Both the position numbers and the translations under genes were made by a program. A DNA stretch of 64,000 bases from Casp-actino8 sp964513215. GTDB taxonomy: Bacteria; Actinomycetota; Acidimicrobiia; Acidimicrobiales; Ilumatobacteraceae. Positions 34,797 to 43,314 of this stretch are shown here, piece by piece (within the stretch, counting starts at the first letter, position 1; each line of letters begins with the position of its first letter). The stretch is taken from positions 30,151-94,150 of the forward strand of contig CAZELU010000001.1 of NCBI GenBank assembly GCA_964513215.1, in the 5' to 3' direction. The notes beneath the pieces were generated by a model. The model had not been told where the DNA came from and did no database searches. It worked only from the letters and a program-made list of their open reading frames with translations.

Positions 34797-35971
34797 GAAC
34801 CGACCTCGGCGAGTTCGGCTCGAACGTCCGGGTCGGGGTCGTCGACGAGACCGGTCACGAGATCGGCGCGTCCGAGTCGTCGGGCCGCCCACACGGCGTG
34901 GGCGCGCAGCATCGGATCACGGTGAGAAAGGTAGTGGCGCAGAACTCCGAGCACTGGTTCATCGACGGGAGTGGACGCGATGTTGCCGAGGATCACCAGA
35001 GCGTTGCGCCGCAGCCACCGCGGATCGCGCTCGGCCAGATACCAACGGCCGAAACGGTCGAGCAGATGCGCGTCGTCGGCCGTGAGCACTTCCATCACGT
35101 CGACGCGCGCACCCGGACCACCCGATCCCGTGCGCGCTGGAACACGCCGGCCGAGCCGCACCGTGGGCGGACACGACTCCTGACAATCGTCACAGCCGTA
35201 GAGCCGATCGCCGAGTGCGACGCGGAACTCGCGCGGAAAGATCCCGGGTTTCTGCACGAGCCAGGCGAGGCAGCGTCGCGCGTCGATCACGCCCGCATCG
35301 ACGATCGCTCCGGTGGGGCAGTCGTCGAAGCAGCGTCGGCACGACCCGCAACCGTCGGGCGCTGGCTGCGCCGTCACGCGCAGCGGCGCCGTGGTGACGA
35401 GTGAACCAAGCACGAACCAACTGCCCGCACCGGGTACGAGGAGATTGGCGTTCTTGCCCCACCAGCCGAGGCCGGCTCGCCAGGCCACTTCTCGATCGAC
35501 CAGATCGTTCTCGTCGGCGAAGACGACCGCGCGGAATCCGTCGTGTCGCAACCGGAGGGCGACCTGCTGGAGCGATTGCCGTAACGGCGTGTAGAAGTCG
35601 TGGCGGGCGTAGCGGGCCACCCGCGCCGACAGCGGTGGAGGACCGCCGCCGTCGCCAGCATCGTCCGTGTCATCTTCTGCGTCATCGCCCGAGTCATCAA
35701 TCGCGTAACTGAGCGCGGCCACGACGATCGATTGGGCGCCGGTCACCGCCCGATCGGGATCGGTCGAGCGAATCGGATCGCGAAACGTGAAGCCCATGGT
35801 GTCGGACAGCCCTCGTTCGCGACGATCGACGAGAGCCACGCGCGCACGGTCGAGAATTCCGGCGTGCGTGACACCGACCCGATCGAGCCCAAGTGATCGC
35901 GCGTACTCGAGGATCGCCTCGGTGTACTCGGCTGACGATGCGTCAGGAGGCGGAAGCTTGGCCGGGCGCAC
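34793..35971 (-). CDS. queG: epoxyqueuosine reductase QueG
   Basis: Cobalamin and 4Fe-4S enzyme that reduces epoxyqueuosine to queuosine in tRNA. I start it at GTG 35971 (392 residues); an upstream frame extends to 36013 within the small Cys gene. The N-terminal catalytic part has VFADENDLVDREVAWRAGLG and GWWGKNANLLVPGAGSW. Two ferredoxin-like clusters follow (CGSCRRCFDDCPTGAI and CDDCQESCP), then C-terminal HEAT-like repeats to the end. An acidic Asp/Gly-rich insertion lies at about 87-110 (DDSGDDAEDDTDDAGDGGG). TAACCT is eight bases before the start. Confidence 0.92.
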   Translation of the reverse strand: MRPAKLPPPDASSAEYTEAILEYARSLGLDRVGVTHAGILDRARVALVDRRERGLSDTMGFTFRDPIRSTDPDRAVTGAQSIVVAALSYAIDDSGDDAEDDTDDAGDGGGPPPLSARVARYARHDFYTPLRQSLQQVALRLRHDGFRAVVFADENDLVDREVAWRAGLGWWGKNANLLVPGAGSWFVLGSLVTTAPLRVTAQPAPDGCGSCRRCFDDCPTGAIVDAGVIDARRCLAWLVQKPGIFPREFRVALGDRLYGCDDCQESCPPTVRLGRRVPARTGSGGPGARVDVMEVLTADDAHLLDRFGRWYLAERDPRWLRRNALVILGNIASTPVDEPVLGVLRHYLSHRDPMLRAHAVWAARRLGRADLVTGLVDDPDPDVRAELAEVGS

Positions 35972-36161
35972 GATGCCGAAGGTTAGGCACCAATCCGGCC
36001 TCGGCGAGGACACGCATGGCCCGAATCTCGGCCAGGTCGAACACCACGGCCTCGTGCGGGTCGTCGCGACAGAGATACGACATGACGCAGTCGTGGCATG
36101 CCTCGGTGTCGCGCATGACGCAGGTATCGCAGTCGATGACGAGGAGTGGGTCTCGGTTCAT
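35943..36161 (-). CDS. small Cys-rich protein with two CxxC pairs
   Basis: A 72-residue protein. The first 31 residues carry CDTC, ACHDC and MSYLC, so CxxC-x6-CxxC-x5-C, a probable zinc or Fe-S site. The rest reads LAEIRAMRVLAEAGLVPNLRHRA. The 3' 29 bases overlap the queG reading frame and contain its -10 box. Such proteins are conserved next to queG or nearby genes in many actinobacteria, and their function is not known to me. Confidence 0.78.
   Translation of the reverse strand: MNRDPLLVIDCDTCVMRDTEACHDCVMSYLCRDDPHEAVVFDLAEIRAMRVLAEAGLVPNLRHRAPGQASAS
35980..35985 (-). promoter_or_regulatory. -10 box TAACCT of queG
   Basis: TAACCT lies eight bases before GTG 35971, inside the coding region of the small Cys-rich gene. 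It would give a transcript with a one- or two-base leader. Confidence 0.45.
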
Positions 36162-36192
36162 GCGTCCAGCCGACCACAGGGGTGTGGCACGG

Positions 36193-37545
36193 TCAGCCGA
36201 CGAGCGATGCCACCAGGGCGCGAGCGATCTTCTCGGCGACCATCAAGGTGGGCAGATGCGTGTTGGCTCGGGGAACCCTCGGCATCACCGAGGCATCGGC
36301 GATCCAGAGCCCGGCTACGTCCCACGAACGACCACTCGGATCGACCACCGACTCACCACGGCGGCCCATCGCACAGGTCCCGGCCGCGTGCACGTAGTCA
36401 CCCGTCCGCTGCGCGAGCCAGGTGGCGATCGCGTCGTCATCATCACCCAAGCGATCGATCGGTGTGCCCACGTCGTCGATGAACACTCCCGCCACCAGCG
36501 ACTGGATGTGTTCGCTGGCGAGCAATTCGCGAACGATACGTACGCCCACGGTGAGGCTGGCGACGTCACGCTCGTCGGACAACATCCCGAAGCGAATGTG
36601 TCCGTCGACGATCGACCCGCGTGACCACACGTTCATGAGGGCCGCGTTCAGCGTTGCGAATCCGGCCGCCTCGCGGCCGAGGTGTTCGATCGGCAGGATC
36701 TGAAGATCGTTCGGTGCAGCACCCGATGACGTTCGCACGATTCCGGTGACGGCTTCTCGGGCCGGATCGGCCGGGTCGCGCCACGCGATCGTGAACGGTG
36801 CCGACGGGTGATCTTGGAGTCCCTGCCCGACGAACGGATTGGCCAGTTTCGAGCGCTGCAGGATGATCGGTGTGTGAATGGCGCCGGCCGCCATCACCAC
36901 GGTGTCGGAGTCGATCGACCCACCATCGGACGTCACGACGCCGTGCACGCGACCGGCATCGATCACCACGCGATCGACCGCGAGGTCGCCCCGCACTTCC
37001 ACACGATCGCGCGCCGGCGTGACGTACACGTCGAATGCCGATGCCCGCCGGCCGTTCGATCGTTGAGTGAGACGGGCCGCCTCGAGGGCCCCGGGACGAC
37101 CCGAGTCGGTCCACGCCCGCCCCACGGCACCGGCCAACCGAGACGGCGCGACGTCGCGCACGGGGATGGGCAACGCAGCGAAGATCTGTGCGACATCTCG
37201 CCACGACCAACCGTCACATCCGTGATCGCGCTCCCAGCGGTCGTAGTCGGCGGGTTCGCCCACAACGGCCAACATCGCGTTCACGGCCGACGATCCACCG
37301 GCTCCCCGACCGCGTGCGTACGGGCGCACTGCTTGACCGGCCACACGTTGCGCGTCGAGACCGTCCCACGTCCAGCCCGGTGTGGCCAAAGCATCGAAGA
37401 AAGAAGGTGAGTGAATGGACTCGGGGGCGTCGAGTGATCCGGCTTCGAGCAGAACCACCGATCGACCCGATTCGGCGACTCGTCGAGCGATCACGCATCC
37501 GGCTGAGCCGGCACCGATCACGACGACGGGTCGGTCGGCGGCCAT
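36193..37545 (-). CDS. GMC-family FAD oxidoreductase
   Basis: Flavoprotein of 450 residues with VVIGAGSAGCVIARR (FAD), GRGAGGSSAVNAML, MAAGAIHTP and C-terminal HAAGTCAMG, ADASVMPRVPRANTHLPTLM. The catalytic His of the HxxGTC motif is present. Choline dehydrogenase, cholesterol oxidase and alcohol oxidase are in this superfamily; the alcohol substrate cannot be told. It is shorter than the usual 530-560 residues. Start ATG 37545 shares a base with the phosphatase stop. Confidence 0.88.
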   Translation of the reverse strand: MAADRPVVVIGAGSAGCVIARRVAESGRSVVLLEAGSLDAPESIHSPSFFDALATPGWTWDGLDAQRVAGQAVRPYARGRGAGGSSAVNAMLAVVGEPADYDRWERDHGCDGWSWRDVAQIFAALPIPVRDVAPSRLAGAVGRAWTDSGRPGALEAARLTQRSNGRRASAFDVYVTPARDRVEVRGDLAVDRVVIDAGRVHGVVTSDGGSIDSDTVVMAAGAIHTPIILQRSKLANPFVGQGLQDHPSAPFTIAWRDPADPAREAVTGIVRTSSGAAPNDLQILPIEHLGREAAGFATLNAALMNVWSRGSIVDGHIRFGMLSDERDVASLTVGVRIVRELLASEHIQSLVAGVFIDDVGTPIDRLGDDDDAIATWLAQRTGDYVHAAGTCAMGRRGESVVDPSGRSWDVAGLWIADASVMPRVPRANTHLPTLMVAEKIARALVASLVG

Positions 37546-38177
37546 CAGGCCTCGAGACCCACCAAGTGGGCGACGTCGTTGTAGCGAATCAGTCGCCAAC
37601 GTCCCGTGCGCACCAGTTCGACTTCGGTGATCGACGTGTTCTTGGTGTGGATCTCGAACGATCCGGTACCGAAGGTGCGCAGCGCCTGACGCAACACCGT
37701 GTCGATCACGCCTCCATGGCAGAACACGACAACAGTGGCGTCTTCGTGATCGTCGATCAAACGGCGCACCGCGGTGCCGATACGCAACTGGAACTGAGCA
37801 ATGGTCTCACCGCCGGGGAACGTGATTCCGTACGGGTCGTTCTCCCAATCGGGGTTGCCGAACTTCTGCTCGAACTCGACGTACGTGAGTCCGTCGCAAT
37901 CGGGGCCCGGGTCGTGCTCGCCCAGATCGGGGTCGACGAGGACGTCGCGGCCGGTGAACGCCGGCAGAACGATCTCGGCAGTTTCACGAGCGCGCGGATA
38001 GGCGCTCGAGTACACGAAGTCGGGCACGAATTCGGGCTGGTTCAGCCAACGCTCGTGCAACCGCTCGGCTTGGCGACGCCCGAACGCGGACAAACCAGTG
38101 CACGAACGAGGGCCACCAACCACTCGATTGACGGTCACCTGTGATTCGCCGTGACGGACGAGAACGAGCCGGGTCAT
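37545..38177 (-). CDS. histidine phosphatase family protein (phosphoglycerate-mutase-like)
   Basis: A 210-residue protein with the catalytic RHGES motif (LVLVRHGESQ), the second RARETAEIV arginine, GLTYVEFEQ, and the C-terminal His in VFCHGGVIDTVL. True phosphoglycerate mutase or a broad phosphatase of the SixA/CobC type; the substrate is unknown. It lies three bases before the VWA gene stop and is co-translated with the GMC gene. Confidence 0.86.
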   Translation of the reverse strand: MTRLVLVRHGESQVTVNRVVGGPRSCTGLSAFGRRQAERLHERWLNQPEFVPDFVYSSAYPRARETAEIVLPAFTGRDVLVDPDLGEHDPGPDCDGLTYVEFEQKFGNPDWENDPYGITFPGGETIAQFQLRIGTAVRRLIDDHEDATVVVFCHGGVIDTVLRQALRTFGTGSFEIHTKNTSITEVELVRTGRWRLIRYNDVAHLVGLEA

Positions 38178-38180
38178 CGG

Positions 38181-39620
38181 TCAGGCGAGCTTCTCGACGA
38201 ACGATTCGAGCTGCCGCAAGTTACGGCACTCGTACGTGCCGTCGGTGAAGTTGCCGTATTCGCCCACGATCGAGTCGCCGGTGTTCCAGTACGAACGGGG
38301 TTCGGGGTTGAGCCAGTACACGTGGCGCGCTTTGGCCCGGATCTCCTTGACGACCCAGGCCTGCGACGCGTGATAGTTGTTCCGCGCGTCACCGAGCAGA
38401 AGCACGGTGGTCTTCGGTCCGACGTCCTTGCCGTAGCGCTCCCAGAACACCTCGAACGCGTGGCCGTAGTCGGAGTGTCCGTCGACCCACACCACGTCGG
38501 CTTCGGTGTTGACGCGGTGGATGGCTTCGGTGATGTCTTCGGTCCCCTTGAAGAACTGGGTGACTTCGTCGATGCCGTCGATGAACACGAACGAGCGAAC
38601 CTTCGAGAACTGGTTCTGGATCGCGTACACGAGCATGAGCGTGAAGCGAGCGAAAGCGGCGACGCTGCCGGAGATGTCGGCGACCACCATGAGTTCGGGC
38701 TTGGCCGGCCGGGGGTACTTGAAACGCGGGTCGGCGGGAACTCCGCCGTACGACAGCGAGTGGCGCACGGTGTTGCGGAAATCGAGCGGTCCGCGGCGAC
38801 CATGCTTGCGTTTGCGGGCGAGTCGAGCGGCCAACTTGCGCGTGAGCGGATACAGAGACTTCTTGAGCAACTGCATCTCGTCACGACTGGCGTGCATGAA
38901 CTCGACGTCTTCGGGAAGTGGTTTGCGCAACGTCTTGGCCATGGCCTCGGCGCCGCGATCGGCGACCAGACGACGTCGGATCTCGGCCTCGATCTCCTTC
39001 TTGAACTCCTCGATGCGCGACTGGTACTCGTCTCGCTCGAGACGCTCTTCGAGTTGAGTGAGTTCACCACCCACTTCCTGCTTCGAGGCCTCCATCAATT
39101 TGTCGAGCATTCCGTCGAGGTCGAGGTTGCGCAGAGTGCGGTAGAGGTAATAGGTGCCGCCCACGGGGCGACCCGGCTCCATCCCGGCGAATCGCTGCAC
39201 GGCCTGCTTGGCCAGCGCGCGCATGAGCGCCTGATCGCCGTTGAGCAACGCTTGCATGAGGATCTGCGCGATTTCTTCGGGAGTGAGCGAGTCCATTCCC
39301 CCCGACGAACCTCGACCATCTCCCTGCTGCTGGAGTTGCTCCTGCATCTCACGCCACATCTCGTCGATGGCGTCTTTCGATTCCTCGTTGATCTTGTACT
39401 GCGGCCCGCGGAGCGAGAAGTAGACCTCGAAGACCGTTTCGAACGAACGCCAGTGAGCGCTGTTCTTCACCAACGTGGCGCCGAGTGCGTACTTGAAGGC
39501 GTCGCGATCTTCGAGCGGAATGTGCTGGACCGCCTCCATGGCGTCGAGGTTCTCGGTGAGCGACACGGGAAGCCCCGCGTTGCGGAGTTCCTGAACGAAA
39601 CCGGAGAGAAGATCGAGCAC
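38181..39620 (-). CDS. VWA-domain protein, CoxE/ViaA-like
   Basis: A 479-residue protein with a helical N-terminal half and a C-terminal VWA domain. The MIDAS starts DISGS at 315-319. A Glu/Arg-rich coiled region runs from about 185 to 225 and a basic stretch (ARKRKHGRRG) at about 268-277. This layout matches ViaA/CoxE, partners of MoxR ATPases that help metalloenzymes mature or fold. Start GTG 39620, seven bases after the MoxR gene stop. Confidence 0.86.
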   Translation of the reverse strand: MLDLLSGFVQELRNAGLPVSLTENLDAMEAVQHIPLEDRDAFKYALGATLVKNSAHWRSFETVFEVYFSLRGPQYKINEESKDAIDEMWREMQEQLQQQGDGRGSSGGMDSLTPEEIAQILMQALLNGDQALMRALAKQAVQRFAGMEPGRPVGGTYYLYRTLRNLDLDGMLDKLMEASKQEVGGELTQLEERLERDEYQSRIEEFKKEIEAEIRRRLVADRGAEAMAKTLRKPLPEDVEFMHASRDEMQLLKKSLYPLTRKLAARLARKRKHGRRGPLDFRNTVRHSLSYGGVPADPRFKYPRPAKPELMVVADISGSVAAFARFTLMLVYAIQNQFSKVRSFVFIDGIDEVTQFFKGTEDITEAIHRVNTEADVVWVDGHSDYGHAFEVFWERYGKDVGPKTTVLLLGDARNNYHASQAWVVKEIRAKARHVYWLNPEPRSYWNTGDSIVGEYGNFTDGTYECRNLRQLESFVEKLA

Positions 39621-39627
39621 GGGTGTC

Positions 39628-40497
39628 TCAGGCCAGGTCGACCGACAGTTCCTTGGCGGCCTTGGCGATGTCGGTCTGGTACTTGAGGAGTACGTGCAAC
39701 GTTTCCTTGGCCGTCTGAGCGTCGATCGTGTCGGCGTTGAGGAGCATGAGCGTGCGAGCCCAGTCGAGTGTTTCCGAAACGCTCGGCGCCTTCTTCAGAT
39801 CGAGCTGACGGATGCTCCGCACGATGCGTGCGACCTGATCGGCGAGATGCTCGGTGATACCCGAGACTTTGGCCAGCACGATTTCCTTTTCGCGCTCCAT
39901 CGTGGGGTAGTCGACGTGCAAGTACAGACAACGGCGCTTGAGCGCCTCGGACAACTCGCGCGTGTTGTTGGAGGTCAGGAACACCATCGGGATCTGTGTG
40001 GCCGTGATGGTGCCCAGTTCGGGAATCGACACCTGGTACTCCGACAGGATCTCGAGCAACAAGGCCTCGGTCTCGACTTCGACGCGGTCGACTTCGTCGA
40101 TCAGGAGCACGACCGGGTCGGGAGCGCTGATGGCTTCGAGAAGCGGGCGGGTGAGGAGGAACTCACGACTGAAGATGTCGTCGTGGATCTCCGACCACGA
40201 ATCGCTGTTGCGATCGGCCTGGATGCGGAGCAACTGCTTCTTGTAGTTCCACTCGTACAGGGCTTTCGACTCGTCGAGGCCCTCGTAGCACTGCAGACGG
40301 ATCAATCGGGCACCCGTGAGGTCGGCGATGCTCTTGGCCAACTGGGTCTTACCCGTTCCGGCCGGACCCTCGACCAGCACCGGCTTGGCCAGTCGATCGG
40401 CGAGGTAGGCAACACCCGCGATGCCGTCGTCGGCGAGATAGTTGACGTTGCGCAGACCATCTCGGACCTGCTGGACGGAATCGAAACGATGGGGCAT
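39628..40497 (-). CDS. MoxR-family AAA+ ATPase
   Basis: AAA+ ATPase of 289 residues: Walker A GPAGTGKT (44-51), Walker B LLIDEVD (131-137), sensor 1 FLTSNNTREL, arginine finger RRCLYLHVDYPT, and sensor 2 near SVSETLDWARTL. Paired with the VWA protein in one operon. MoxR/VWA pairs act as chaperones for metal-loading of client enzymes; a client near this pair is not proven. ATG 40497 is six bases after TAGGGT. Confidence 0.92.
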   Translation of the reverse strand: MPHRFDSVQQVRDGLRNVNYLADDGIAGVAYLADRLAKPVLVEGPAGTGKTQLAKSIADLTGARLIRLQCYEGLDESKALYEWNYKKQLLRIQADRNSDSWSEIHDDIFSREFLLTRPLLEAISAPDPVVLLIDEVDRVEVETEALLLEILSEYQVSIPELGTITATQIPMVFLTSNNTRELSEALKRRCLYLHVDYPTMEREKEIVLAKVSGITEHLADQVARIVRSIRQLDLKKAPSVSETLDWARTLMLLNADTIDAQTAKETLHVLLKYQTDIAKAAKELSVDLA

Positions 40498-40503
40498 GTT
40501 TTC

Positions 40504-40509
40504 ACCCTA
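40504..40509 (-). promoter_or_regulatory. -10 box TAGGGT of the MoxR-VWA operon
   Basis: TAGGGT is six bases before ATG 40497 with no ribosome binding site between, so a leaderless transcript is expected. Confidence 0.6.
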
Positions 40510-40547
40510 CAAGTTGCCCCCTCCCGGCTCCCCTACCCGGGCCGACC

Positions 40548-40553
40548 TACCCT
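40548..40553 (+). promoter_or_regulatory. -10 box TACCCT of murJ
   Basis: TACCCT is eight bases before GTG 40562. Only 64 bases separate it from the MoxR start on the other strand. Confidence 0.45.
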
Positions 40554-40561
40554 TGTCGGCA

Positions 40562-42220
40562 GTGACCGACCAGACCCCGAACGAGCGTGACGACGAAGCG
40601 CACCGCATCGACCCGGTCGCCGTCCCGCCGTCGGGCGACCCGGGTCACAGTCTGCTGCGTTCGAACGCGGTGGTGGCACTCGGAACCGGGCTGTCACGTC
40701 TCACCGGAATGCTGAAGATCATCGTGTTCGGTTTCGTGATCGGACAAACCGCTCTGGCCGACGCGTACGACGGTGCCAACAACTCACCCAACTCGGTGTA
40801 CGAACTGTTGCTGGGCGGCGTCCTGTCGGCGGCACTGGTTCCCATGTTCACGCGGCTCTTCGAGAACGAGGACGAAGAGTCGGTCGAAGCGGTCGTGAGC
40901 GTGAGCATCGTCTTCCTCACCGCGATCACGGCCATCGCAGTCTTCAGTGCTCCGTGGATCTTTCGCGTCTTCTCGTTGAGTCCCGACCCCAGCGTCGACC
41001 CGAACGACTTCCGCACCGTCGGCACTGCGCTCACTCGCATCTTCCTGCTCCAGATCTTCTTCTACGGGATCGCCGCGTTGTTCGGAGCGGTCCTCAACGC
41101 TCAGCGGCGCTTCTTCGCCGCTGCTTGGTCGCCGGTGCTCGCCAACATCGTGATCATCGCGTCGTTGCTCTACGTCCCGACGCTGCTCGACAAGGACTCG
41201 CCGGTGCTCACCGACGTCCTCGACAGTCCATCGTTTCGTTGGCTACTCGGCCTCGGCGCCACGGGCGGCATCGCGCTCCAAGCCCTGATCTTGCTCCCCG
41301 CCATCCACCGCGCCGGACTGAATCTTCGGTTCCGCTTCGATCTGCGCCACCCGGCCGTCAAGAAACTGTTCGCCCTGTCGGGCTGGACGTTCGGTTACGT
41401 GCTGGCCAACCAACTCACGGTGGTGATCGTGAAGAACCTGGCCCAACCCGGATCAGGAGGGCAGGACGCGTACGCCAAGGCCACCACGTTCTTCTACTTC
41501 CCGCACGGCCTCCTGGCCATGAGCATCGCCACAACGTTCATTCCGGAAATGGCCCGCGCGGTCTCGCGGCGCGATCGCGAGGCGTTCGTCGAACGCACCG
41601 AACTCGGGATCCGACTGGTTGCTCTTCTCACCATTCCGGCCGCGTTCGGTTTCCTTGCTCTGTCGCGGCCGATCATCGGCGCACTGCTGCAGCACGGACA
41701 GTTCGATCTTCCCGCGTCCATCAACACCGCACGCGTACTCGCCGGCTTGGCCCTCGGACTCGTGGGCTACTCGGTGTACTTGTTCACGCTGCGCGGGTTC
41801 TACGCCCACCAGGACACGAGAACACCCTTCATCATCAACTGCGTCCAGAACGCCATCAACATCGTGCTGGCCTTCGTGCTCGTGGGGTTCTACGACGTGC
41901 TCGGCCTCGGCATCGCATTCGCCCTGTCGTACCTCATCGCCGCCGTGATCGCGATCTTCGTATTGCAGGTCAAGGTTCCCGAGTTCCCGGCTTGGCACAC
42001 CGTGCTGAGCATCGGACGCATGATGGCGGCCGGCGCCGGTATGGGCATCGTCGTGTGGCTCTCGGCCGGAGCGGTGGGCGACAACGACGGTCTGGGCGCA
42101 CTCGCCCGAGTGATCGTGGGATTGCTGATTGGTGCCGTTGTCTACACCGGTGCACTCACCGTGTTGCGCGTGCCCGAGATGGCGAATCTGCGCGCCATCG
42201 TGGCGCGTCGCCGCAACTAG
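40562..42220 (+). CDS. murJ: lipid II flippase MurJ (MVF family)
   Basis: Multidrug/oligosaccharidyl-lipid/polysaccharide superfamily flippase, 552 residues with about fourteen membrane helices. Family marks: LSRLTGMLKIIVFGFVIGQT, NSPNSVYELLLGGVLSAALVP, KATTFFYFPHGLLAMSIATTFIPEM and GFYAHQDTRTPF. It moves lipid II across the inner membrane. The cytoplasmic pseudokinase extension of mycobacterial MurJ is absent. The TAG stop lies on the CTAG that also stops proB from the other strand. Confidence 0.94.
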   Translation: MTDQTPNERDDEAHRIDPVAVPPSGDPGHSLLRSNAVVALGTGLSRLTGMLKIIVFGFVIGQTALADAYDGANNSPNSVYELLLGGVLSAALVPMFTRLFENEDEESVEAVVSVSIVFLTAITAIAVFSAPWIFRVFSLSPDPSVDPNDFRTVGTALTRIFLLQIFFYGIAALFGAVLNAQRRFFAAAWSPVLANIVIIASLLYVPTLLDKDSPVLTDVLDSPSFRWLLGLGATGGIALQALILLPAIHRAGLNLRFRFDLRHPAVKKLFALSGWTFGYVLANQLTVVIVKNLAQPGSGGQDAYAKATTFFYFPHGLLAMSIATTFIPEMARAVSRRDREAFVERTELGIRLVALLTIPAAFGFLALSRPIIGALLQHGQFDLPASINTARVLAGLALGLVGYSVYLFTLRGFYAHQDTRTPFIINCVQNAINIVLAFVLVGFYDVLGLGIAFALSYLIAAVIAIFVLQVKVPEFPAWHTVLSIGRMMAAGAGMGIVVWLSAGAVGDNDGLGALARVIVGLLIGAVVYTGALTVLRVPEMANLRAIVARRRN

Positions 42221-43299
42221 AGAATCACGAGCGCGTCGCGATGCACGACGACGCTCGGTGACCCGTCATCGAGTTCGCTGGTTCGGCGGCCCGCGGCCAC
42301 CCGAGCCTGCGCCGAGTTCATGACCGCGCTTCCGCGCGCGACCACTCGACCATCGAGGGTCACCACGTCGATCGTGTCGCCCACTTCGAAGTCGCCGTCG
42401 ACCGATCGCACACCGGCCGGCAAGAGCGAACTGGTACCACCGGCCACGGCTCGGGCCGCACCGTCGTCGACCGTGACGCGGCCGGCGATCTCGCTCGCGA
42501 ACGCCAACCACAATTGTCGTGAGGACAGGTGGCGATCGGCTCCGTGGAACGTGGTCCCGATCGACTGACCACTGATGACTCCGAGCAGAACGTCGGGGAT
42601 GGTGGCCCGCGCGATCACGGCACGAATGCCCGACCACGACGCGATACGCGCCGCCGACAACTTGCTGGCCATTCCCCCGCTGCCGCGGTTCGAACCGGTG
42701 GCACCAGCCGACACCGCCATGAGGGGGTCGCCGGCCGCGACGTCGGAGACGAGGGTGGCCGAGGGATCGTGGCGGGGATCGGCGGTGTACAGGCCTTCGA
42801 TGTCGGTGAGCAGAACGAGAACATCGGCCTTCAAGAGATGCGACAAGAGCGCCGCGATGTGGTCGTTGTCGCCGAACCGGATCTCGTCGTTCGCGATGGC
42901 GTCGTTCTCGTTGACCACCGGAACACAGCCGAGTTCGAGCAGACACTCGAGCGTTTCGCGCGCGTGCAGATACTGCTGGCGGTCCATGAAGTCGTGCGGC
43001 ACCAACAACACCTGCGCCGCCACCAGCGAATGGTGCGCGAACTCGGCGTTGTACACCTCCATGAGTCGACTCTGACCGGCGGCCGACAGCGCCTGCAGCG
43101 TTCGCACGTCGGTCGGACGAGCCGACAAACCCAAGGCCGACACACCGGCCGACACCGCGCCCGAGGACACCAGCACCACCTCGTGGCCGGCCTGGCGAAG
43201 TTGCGCGATCTGGCGACAGATGTTGGCGATGACGGCGCGATCGATCACACCGAGAGAATCGGTGAGTGAGGACGTTCCGATCTTGGCGATGATGCGCAT
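42217..43299 (-). CDS. proB: glutamate 5-kinase ProB
   Basis: First enzyme of proline synthesis from glutamate, 360 residues: amino-acid kinase domain (IAKIGTSSLT, VSSGAVSAG, VNENDAIANDEIRFGDNDHIAALL, GTGSN-like GATGSNRGSGGMASK) and C-terminal PUA domain. proA is not adjacent and should be elsewhere. The start ATG is 15 bases from the obg stop, so it follows obg in one operon. The last four bases overlap murJ. Confidence 0.95.
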   Translation of the reverse strand: MRIIAKIGTSSLTDSLGVIDRAVIANICRQIAQLRQAGHEVVLVSSGAVSAGVSALGLSARPTDVRTLQALSAAGQSRLMEVYNAEFAHHSLVAAQVLLVPHDFMDRQQYLHARETLECLLELGCVPVVNENDAIANDEIRFGDNDHIAALLSHLLKADVLVLLTDIEGLYTADPRHDPSATLVSDVAAGDPLMAVSAGATGSNRGSGGMASKLSAARIASWSGIRAVIARATIPDVLLGVISGQSIGTTFHGADRHLSSRQLWLAFASEIAGRVTVDDGAARAVAGGTSSLLPAGVRSVDGDFEVGDTIDVVTLDGRVVARGSAVMNSAQARVAAGRRTSELDDGSPSVVVHRDALVIL

Positions 43300-43314
43300 G
43301 CGGTATCAGTCTCG

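Noticed and set aside
38151..39686. Long open frame (511 codons) on the plus strand opposite the VWA gene
   Set aside because: The minus strand has a VWA protein with a clear MIDAS and a tight operon; the plus product has no domain.
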